Shown here piece by piece: positions 56,289-64,000 of a stretch of DNA of 64,000 bases. Source of the DNA: Chlorops oryzae (Eukaryota > Arthropoda > Insecta > Diptera > Chloropidae); contig CM035807.1 of the NCBI GenBank assembly GCA_020466095.1, forward strand, positions 100,377,999 through 100,441,998, written 5' to 3'. The notes below the pieces were generated by a model. The model saw only the letters and a program-made list of their open reading frames with translations, searched no databases and was not told the origin of the DNA. Every line of letters starts with the position of its first letter. Positions within the stretch are counted from its first letter, which is position 1. The translations under genes and the position numbers were made by a program.

Positions 56289-57225
56289 CAAAACAGAAAA
56301 TTATCTTCTTCATGCCCTTAACTTAACTGACGTCTAAATTTCTATCTAAAGAAATAACGCGTATTTATTCTCACGTTTGACCGTCTATAACACCCTTACA
56401 CCTTTTGTATTACTTGAAGCTTATAAAAGTTTTGCCAAGTATTTCTGATAAGATATGCATAAATAAATTCAGAATAATAAACTTTTGAAATAAATCAAAA
56501 TGAGAATTGGAAAGTAATTGAACTTTTGCCCCATCGGCGATTATTATTACTTGAAGGTCCTTGAATCTGATAGAAATAAGTTTATTTCCGAGAAAGACAT
56601 CACAATTTACTTTTTATGTTCCCCTTGAATGAATAATGATTCTTTTATTTCGACTTATTGTAAACTTTTCTTCACAATTTTCTTCATAAAATAATATAAT
56701 AACTTGTAATACACCAATCGCCCTTCTCTCACAATGATCTGCGAACTTTTCTGCTTCTCTCAGGAAAAATATTCGAAAGTTCTAATCTCCGAAATCAATC
56801 AAAAAGTTCGGTCAATTCAGAGAGAATGGAATTTCTCGTCTGTTTAACGAAACATGCAGCGGCACGTGTAGACCATCATTTCACCAGTTCAATTGATAAA
56901 TGTCGACATTAATCCCAACACTGTCTGGAGTTTATCAACGGTGTGACAAAGCCATGAACCGCATGAATTAGTGACGAACATTGACTGGCAGTTCAGATGA
57001 ACACATTTATAAAAAAAACAGTCAGGCCTTTCCAGGAACAAAACAAAAACATGATATTGCGCTTCAACGTTATACATCGGGAATATGACGGCAATCCCCA
57101 GTCGATACAAAGAAGGCACATTTTCAAGAACTAAATGAACCTTTTTGTGAACCGAGACTAATATAGAACTCACCCGAATCAATCAAGTTTGCCTCCTTCT
57201 CAAAGAAAATTGAATCTTAAATACA
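56289..57225. other. Non-coding DNA, no gene recognised
   Basis: No convincing coding frame; the 97-codon minus frame 56889-57182 has no recognisable feature. Confidence 0.5.
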
Positions 57226-57490
57226 CAGAGCTACAAATAATGGTTAACCGCAAGTAAAGGCGTAGAAATCTTTAATTACTTTGGCCCATGACAAACAAAT
57301 GGGGATTGGTAAAAAGGGACCGACTATCTCAGCTTTTAACATAAGTCTAACGAATGCTTGCAATGTTGATTCCAAGAAATTTCGAATCATGTTCGGGACG
57401 ACATGTTTTTAGGTCTCTTCAATGTTCTATTCAACTCATGGCTTCCGATAGCTCATGAAATCCCTGCAAATATTTAACACATACAAATAT
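57226..57490 (+). repeat. Local duplication V, copy 1
   Basis: 265 bp matching 58941-59182 in direct orientation. Shared blocks: GAGCTACAAATAA, ACCGACTATCTCAGCTTTTAA, CAACGAATGCTTGCA-like, TTCGGGACGAC, CCTGCAAATATTTAACACAT. Diverged by many small changes. Confidence 0.8.
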
Positions 57491-58940
57491 TCTTATATAT
57501 CAAATATATCTTCAATATTAATTCCCATCTCCTAAAAACAATCTGTTTTATCTATAATTTCCAGGAACTCCATTTAAGCCTACTTCCGATGGCTTGAAAA
57601 TTTTATGAGAAAACTTTTTCGTCTATCAAAAAAGTTAAGTCCTTAAAGCATTAAATATCTCGCTTTGAGGAATTCTCATTTCAAGGATAAGCCCAACGAA
57701 AATTCATCCTTAAGACTGTGTTTGTTTGCTATAAAACTTCACGCAAAATTCGAATAATTCTTTCATCACAATAAGAATTTAACAAAACTCTTTGATCTTA
57801 TTACTTAATTAAAGCTTATTTTTGCTTGGTTATTGTTAACGTGTCCCCAACTTCAACTTGAATTCCCTAATGGCGGCATTTCGTTTGTATTTCAATTTAT
57901 AAATTGAATCAGCTTTATCAAACGCTTCTCTTTAAACATTAATACATAATAAACAAAAGCTTACAATAAATTACAACGCCATCACTTGGGGCCAAAATGG
58001 ATTTGAATGATTTCAAACTGAGACAATGGATGGCGTTCATACATATATACAAGCATACCTACATATGTATGCGTTGGAATATTTGCTCAATTATATTCAT
58101 GTTATCCTTTTGGTCTCCGCTACCGTATTATTTACATTTCAGTATGAGTAAGCATACTCAGACGTGGCTATGTTTGCGCTACGCGTTCGCATAGACTTTT
58201 TGCACGGCTCCTTTGTAGACAGAGAGTTTAGAATGACCCGAGGCTACTTGATTTAATTATGGCAAAAGCAAATTAATTAAAATGATATTGACGTAAGCCC
58301 TTTCGTTCGTTCTCGCTTGCTCATTCGAGCCGCCTTCAGCTATTTGTTGTACGAAGTAACAGAGCAACAGGTATATTATATTTATGGTTGTCTTGTATCA
58401 GTTGAATCTAATTTAAAATCTCAGAGGTATATGTATGAACAAGATAGAACATCGAATCGATTAAGAAATTTTGGTCTCTCTGTCCATCAATTTGTCCGAC
58501 TATAATTGTATCTCTTTTCGCAATAGCTGATCGATTTACTACAAGCATTTTTTACTTGAACATGTTGGGTCCTATGCACTTTTCAAGGGATATTCCCAAA
58601 TGAATGTCTCAAAATAAAGTCATAATTCCTTCAAATTAAATGAAGTCCCCTAAAAATTTCCCTAAAGGCTTTCTGGTCCCAAGCCTTTTCTAAAGAACAG
58701 AAATTTATCTTCATTTAAATTTAATTGCCCTAAACTGGCAACATCGATCCTGAGAATGATCCTGAGTGACGAGGGACGTGTCAGTTCGCTGCCACGCATA
58801 TATTTTATTATGTTTATGCGATTGGGAAAAAATGGTGACACCCTAGTAACACCGCCTTTTGGATTGGTAACTGTCTGAAAGGATATGAAGTACAAATCCC
58901 TAAAAAAATGGATGTGATCCTTAACAATCCTGCCAATAAA
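57491..58940. other. Non-coding spacer between the two copies of V
   Basis: No gene recognised. Small frames near 57997 and 58317 have no features. Confidence 0.5.
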
Positions 58941-59182
58941 AAGAGCTACAAATAAATGGCTTCTCGCAAGTTTCTAACGTAAAGGCCAAAACAAAATAGG
59001 GGTTAGTTAAAACGGACCGACTGTCTTAGCTTTTAATATTCAACGAATGCTTGCAGCCTTAGGCCAGGAAATTTCAAATCATATTCGGGACGACCTGTTT
59101 TTAGATCTCTTCACTGTTATACTCAACGCCTGGTTTCCGATGGCGCATTAAATTCCTGCAAATATTCAACACATGCAAATAT
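58941..59182 (+). repeat. Local duplication V, copy 2
   Basis: Direct repeat of 57226-57490, 1.7 kb downstream. Confidence 0.8.
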
Positions 59183-60293
59183 ATGGAAACAATTTCAATC
59201 CACTGCGGATTCGATTGTAACTGGTTCTATACGTTTGCTTCTGATGAATATTTGCGATAATTTCTGCGCTGTTGGAAATCGAGCAAAAGTTTTTTTTCTT
59301 TTTCAGAAGTTTTTTTTTCATTGAATGTAATTTTTCTTAATTTTTAGACGTTTTGAATTCAGAACAAATAAGCAACATCGCAATCAACCATCGGCTGTAA
59401 TATACTTATGTATTTTTCGAGGAAAACGAAAACTGTTTAAAAATTGATTTTTCATCGGAAATTTTTCTATTACCAAGAACCAATCAAACTTTTTCCAACA
59501 CACATATGCGTATTCATGTGCATGCTTTCAAAAAGTCTTGACCAAAGCCTTTGTCCTTGAAGCTTTTGCTTGACGTGCACTCGAAACATATGTATATGAT
59601 GGTGCATGAATTTTATGGCTATTGTTTTTTTTGTATAGAGCCCATTTTATACACTTAATGAAGGGATTATTTTGCAACCTAAATATGTGTGCAAATGGCA
59701 TTTGAAAAGGGTTAATTGAATTGTTCAAACGTCCTTGAGTCGTGAACGTGACAGTTTGAAAAGATTTCATGTTGATGCTTTAAAGACAGAAAGACAGATT
59801 GACATGTACAATGTACATACATATTTTGTCAAGGAGAATCAAATGCAAAGACGAAAATTGAAGGAAAAAGCAAATTCACATTAACAATTTTCCCCCCCTT
59901 TTTTTAATACGAATTAAAACTGTGCTCCTCGTTAATTTGTCTTGACAGCTTTACTCATTTCTAATGAATGAAAATGTTTGAAACTTCAGTGTGTTCATCT
60001 ATAAATCAACTTATAAACGTCAGAGGGCTATTTTAGAACTGAAAAATGTATTTTCCCCATCTTCATTCACTCACAACAAAGGCCAAATCAAAATTCCAGT
60101 AAAAAATATCTGAAATACTTAACAAAATTGAAAAGCGAGTCAAGACTGCAGCCAGCTTAGGTTATGCGTACTTATGGACATTTACGCCTGCTTCAGATTA
60201 TTTTCTTAGCATCTTCGGGTAAATGTAGGAGTAGCTTGGTGAGGTTAAGATGTCATTTCTTACGCACTCAAATCATAAAATTGAGAAAAACAT
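59183..60293. other. Non-coding DNA, no gene recognised
   Basis: AT-rich, no repeat recognised. Confidence 0.5.
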
Positions 60294-60297
60294 TTAA

Positions 60298-61136
60298 CCC
60301 TTCAACTCCCAGAGCCACCTGAATGAGACAGAATTTGAATATTTATTTTTGTAATTCTTTTTTTTAAATTTTCATCAAATTTTCATTACTCTAGCTAAGC
60401 TTTTTAGAAATACAACATTTTTTGACAGCACTGGCAGGATTTTGCATTGGCTTCAGACAAGAATGATAGAATATAAGATTACGACATGCACAGAATTTAC
60501 TTTTATCCGAGCACTTGTGAAGTTTTTGTTGGTGCTGCCACAAAGTTGCGTAAAGTTTTTAAAATATTTTTGTAAAAATTAGTTCGTTATTAAATTTTTT
60601 TAATTTTAATTGATAATTTTACAAGAATATCTCATTTGAAGGACGATACAAGTATGTAAAAACCAGGTTTTGTGAAAATTTCAAATTGGTAGTATGTTTT
60701 TCGAGTGTCAGTGGCAACGCTGCAAACACATAAATTCTTTAATTAAAATTTTTTGTCTTGAAAATTTTCATCTGTGAAAAATTTTCAATAATTTCAACCG
60801 ACCAGAATGATTTTACCGCTACGTCACAAGTTTACATGCGCAGCAGAATCAAATTTTGAACTCTGATTGTCGTAACCTTATAATCTATTATCCTTGGCTT
60901 CAGATATATCTTTTGATGGTATTAACAACTTTTAGCATCGTTGAAAATAACTTTTTCAAATTGTCCCTATTTTCAAGATATGCCGTATCACTTTTTGGTG
61001 GCCCCTTTGGAAATAAAATGGGTTAAATATTTTATATGTATTTTTTTTTTCAACACCCCATCATTTTTTTCATTTTTTCATGGTAGTGAAAATTTTACAA
61101 ATTTTTCATTAGCTTCGAGACATGATAATCGAAGGG
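60298..61136. mobile_element. piggyBac-like non-autonomous element
   Basis: TTAA on both sides (60294-60297, 61137-61140). Ends CCCTTCAA and inverted CCCTTCGA; CCC next to TTAA is the piggyBac signature. About 150-200 bp in from each end is a second inverted block: CAAGAATGATAGAATATAAG near 60457 and its diverged complement near 60880. Terminal repeats are only 8 bp and no transposase is left, so the call rests on target plus end sequence. Confidence 0.65.
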
Positions 61137-61241
61137 TTAAATTATAAAATTAACACGTGTAGTTATGTTAGGAACGATTCAGTTTCAATAAGAATTCTTG
61201 GAGAAAATTAATTTGAAATATGTTTTCTTTTGATTTTGCAG

Positions 61242-61380
61242 AAACCAACTAACAGAATTAAATGTATAAAATGTGTAATTCTTTAAAACCGAAGGCAACG
61301 TAAGTCCTTTACCGCAGTAAAAAGCACGATTTCCGAATAGAAAACCACAGAACGTGAAAGAGAAGAGAGAAACTTTCAAG
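61242..61380 (+). other. 5' UTR part of the secreted-protein exon
   Basis: A strong acceptor, TTTTCTTTTGATTTTGCAG, ends at 61241. From there to the ATG at 61381 there are stops in frame and an ATG-poor leader. Coding exon 1 is therefore probably not the first exon. Confidence 0.5.
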
Positions 61381-62236
61381 ATGCTAACGATAAAGCAAAA
61401 AATATATTTTTTCGCCTTTGTTATTTCACCTGTGCTATATTTTGGGGAAGCCAATGCGCTCGAGGGTGCAAGCACGCAAATGTTTGACCCTGCCATCGGA
61501 CCAGCTGCAATTGAACCACAAATAAACCGCATGCCAGCAAAAAAGCCTGAAGCAGCAGTAATAACACCGGCCCCAGCAACACCCGAGACAGTCGCAATAA
61601 CTACAACAACACTAGCATCGTCTAATGCCCCCGCAACGACAATAGAAGGAACGCAAGCAGCAACTGGCGCATTTCTGCGCAACGGTATGGAATCGAATAC
61701 CGAGGATGATATTGACGACGTTGGCGGCGATGGCGATGGCGGTGGCGAGGGCATTGTTACAACAATGTTGCCAGAAAATCTGCAGCAAATAACAAAAATG
61801 GACGATGCCATGTTTACAACGCTTGCAACTGCAATGCTGCTGGACGGCGACAATGTCGAAACGACCGCAAGCAAAATCGGAAATGGAGTGAAAGCTGGAG
61901 TCAAGAATTCGAATGATGAGCAGCAGCAGCAGCATGTACCTTTACGGGGGGAAGTACAAATTCCAGTTACCGAAAATCCGCTCGATGCACATAAACGTAT
62001 AGATATGCAAGACGGCGGAAGGAAATTGGAAATGCCACAGGCGCCAAAAGCAGCTGTTACTACAAGAGCAACGATTCATGCCACGCCCACGCCCACAGTT
62101 GACGCAGATGCGGATACTCCGCGCAGCAAACTGAAATTTGTTGGAAATCTCAAAAATGGCTTATACCGCATTAAATTAGCTGAAACAGCTAACAGGGAAC
62201 ATGTTGGCGGCCAGCCAAAACGAACAAATGCACCAG
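61381..62236 (+). CDS. Secreted or type I membrane protein, coding exon 1
   Basis: The protein is not recognised. The ATG at 61381 is chosen because the only in-frame extension starts at GTG. Residues 1-26 form a clear signal peptide: basic n-region, hydrophobic IYFFAFVISPVLYF and an ANA cleavage motif before L27. So the product enters the secretory route. Residues 45-100 are rich in P, A and T, as in mucin-like, O-glycosylated stalks. An acidic-glycine stretch follows (about residues 104-120, EDDIDDVGGDGDGGGEG). A hydrophobic-amphipathic block is at about 125-150, and the end is basic. The exon ends at a CACCAG|GTATGAG donor (62237) after the first base of codon 286. Unspliced reading would stop at 62295. 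The minus-strand 239-codon frame over the same DNA is a shadow. No enzyme domain is visible; an extracellular-matrix or cell-surface role is only a guess. Confidence 0.75.
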
Positions 62237-63500
62237 GTATGAGAGAATACATTCAAGTCCATGAACTATTAAGATTAATGGCATACCTGCAGTGACGAAC
62301 ATTGATTTTTCAAATACAAATGTAGCTTTTATTTTTGCCTCTACATAGAGTAATTTGAATGATATTCGAAATTTTTCCATTTCCAAAAGTCGTTAGAGAA
62401 ACGAAACTGCCAAACGAATTGCCTTTAATGGCTTGGTGTATTTTTTTTTTTTTGGTACTTTTAAATGGCCTAAAGCTCGCTATGAGCTTTCTTCCGATAA
62501 ATCAGTAAAAATAATTTTATTTAAAACTAAATTTCCGGTATTAATAAGGATGTAAATGTGGGTGAATAGTTTAAGCTTTGAATGAATCATTAATGAGAAC
62601 GAACAAAGCGCTGAAAGAACAAAGAGTAGTAGAAAAAGATTTCCTAAGTCGGAAAATTGCTCCAATTTAAATCAAATTGACTTTAAATGTTTTGCTTTTT
62701 TTTAGGTCCTAAATTGATTTTTCCGGGTCAACTATAACTATAGTTAATTTCTCCTTGTCTAAGGGTAAAACTTTGCTACAGACAGGAAATGAAAATATTA
62801 AATATTTTGCGAGATATGGCCATAAGTAAGTGTGCAACTTAATTCTCGGCCAAACTTTCCGATATCGATTTAAAATTGACCTGCAGCCAATCTAGCAAAA
62901 CCAATTATAGGGAGCTGCTAGATTTACGAAGCACTTTCTGAAACTGTGGTCAAAATTTCGCTTAGCTTTTACGGATTGCACCGTATTATTCAAATGTGGG
63001 AGTGAATATTTTCCCATCGGAGCTTAATTTTTGGAAATGCAGTTGAATGCATTGTCTCGAAAATAAGAAATTAATAGAAGGGTTAGGTTATTCCATTGTG
63101 ATTTTCCTACCTTTCACAATTACATTTTAGTTTTTTAATCAGAAATATAAAAATTTTCAATTAAAAAAGGATGCGACTCCCAATGAGATGAATTTTTGAA
63201 AAAGTTTCATAAGCGATAGTCATTGAGCCATAGAAAGACTGCGACGAGTGTGAATAGTTGGGCTGTTTAACATGGAATTGCATAGAACTGGTTCCTTTGC
63301 GACTAGTATTAGAGTAATTAGATAGTAGTTCGAATCGCAATTGGGCTACTAACGTAAATATATATCTACATATAATATATAGTTATGTATAAAGTATATA
63401 TATTGCGGTCATGTCATGGTCTTAAAGCATATCTTTTGGCATAAACATTATTCATAGAAAGACTATTAAAATCCCTTACTAATCCTTGTTATACATACAG
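62237..63500 (+). other. Phase-1 intron of the secreted-protein gene
   Basis: Donor GTATGAG; acceptor ATACATACAG; branch point TACTAAT at 63478-63484, in the right place for the acceptor. Removing it joins G with CC to give Ala286 and keeps the frame open. It contains dispersed repeat S copy 2. Confidence 0.75.
62778..62960 (+). repeat. Dispersed repeat S, copy 2
   Basis: Direct match to 23658-23845; lies within the intron. Confidence 0.75.
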
Positions 63501-64000
63501 CCAAGACAGCGGAGAAGGAAAACGCTGAGAAAGAAAAACAAAATCCCGACAATAAACAATTTGTTGCTGCTGATGCTGCCGTAACTGCTGCTACTGCTGC
63601 TGCTGCTGCTACTTCTGCTGCTGGGAAAGTGAACATTGCCGATTTGTACCCAATGAAAAAGGAGGATTTCGATCCGTTGATACGTGATTCAAATACCAAG
63701 TCAGAAGATGAAAGTACCGTATTCAAAAAACCCGATGACGAAGCAGAATACCGACAAAATCTCTTGCCCAACGAAGTGGAATTCCAGCAGCAACAAAATA
63801 AAGCTCAACGCGGCACTCCCGCATCTACAGCTCGACCGCAGCCGCCGCAGCAAACAACGACACCGATGGCTAGCGATAGCGGTACAATCAGTGAATTTAC
63901 TGGGAAATTGTTAGCTGATGAGGATAGTATAATAACAGAAATTGAGCAAAAGTTTCGCCTGGATGAGTTTGGCGTCACCGAAAGCAATAAAAGCACAAAC
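63501..64000 (+). CDS. Secreted or type I membrane protein, coding exon 2 (runs off window)
   Basis: After the phase-1 splice the frame is open for all 166 remaining codons to the window end, giving 452 visible residues in total. It reads lysine- and glutamate-rich at first (KTAEKENAEKEK), then an alanine tract coded by GCT repeats (about residues 307-325). A conserved-looking segment follows (VNIADLYPMKKEDFDPLIRD). After it come a glutamine/proline/threonine-rich linker and an acidic-amphipathic end (DEDSIITEIEQKFRLDEFGV). No transmembrane segment has been reached yet. Codon use is mixed and typical of a real exon. The low-complexity linkers and signal peptide suggest a large extracellular protein whose domains lie downstream. 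I do not recognise the family. Confidence 0.72.

Noticed and set aside
61185..61904. 239-codon minus-strand frame rich in S, P and V
   Set aside because: It is the complement of the repeat-rich first exon of the secreted-protein gene. The plus strand has signal peptide, donor and an in-phase next exon.
62237..62295. Read-through end of exon 1 (GMREYIQVHELL...)
   Set aside because: A good donor precedes it, and a phase-matched acceptor with branch point leads to a long open exon.

Overview
This is AT-rich eukaryotic nuclear DNA, and I read it as a fly, probably a higher (brachyceran) dipteran. The glutamine synthetase has the mitochondrial-type N-terminal extension I know from dipteran Gs1. 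Splice sites, branch point and poly(A) signal are metazoan. The window is packed with short inverted-repeat transposons and tRNA-derived SINEs, as expected of a large repeat-rich insect genome. A tephritid is my guess only; nothing here proves the genus.

Two gene loci are well supported. The first is an intronless, intact glutamine synthetase (37071-38267, +, 398 aa) with all family active-site motifs and a poly(A) signal 35 bp past the stop. The second is the start of a multi-exon secreted or type I membrane protein. Its coding exon 1 is 61381-62236 and its coding exon 2 runs from 63501 off the window end. The two exons join in frame at a phase-1 intron. It may have a distant non-coding first exon near 53357-53997. 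A 73-codon reading frame after a good splice acceptor (42562-42783) is a weaker candidate.

Most of the rest is mobile DNA without transposase genes. From 2.3 to 20.7 kb there is an almost continuous pile of nested foldback elements. Many can be delimited exactly by target-site duplications (TSDs): 6 bp for a TTAGG-ended family (2365-4895, 8223-9985, 29198-29784, 35332-35613, plus one lone end at 51886); 8 bp for hAT-like elements (8276-8825, 15477-16066, 16379-16977, 32929-33111); TA for several mariner-like MITEs; TTA for Harbinger-like ones (28166-28361, perhaps 14421-15419); TTAA for a piggyBac-like one (60298-61136). The order of insertion can often be read off. For example, the hAT element 16379-16977 sits inside a 178-bp MITE whose sister copy (18801-18976) still has the empty site.

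The sequences most likely to be undescribed are three. (i) The TTAGG foldback family with 6-bp target duplications. (ii) Two elements (11038-12235, 32517-33240) that share a core with a pol III B-box-like motif but have unrelated tandem arrays and unrelated ends. (iii) A hAT-like element whose subterminal repeats are TATCGATA, the binding site of DREF, itself a hAT-derived protein. From 33 to 60 kb, apart from the genes and the listed repeats, I see only unassigned intergenic or intronic DNA with microsatellites. No CRISPR array, rRNA, intact tRNA gene or virus-like gene was seen.
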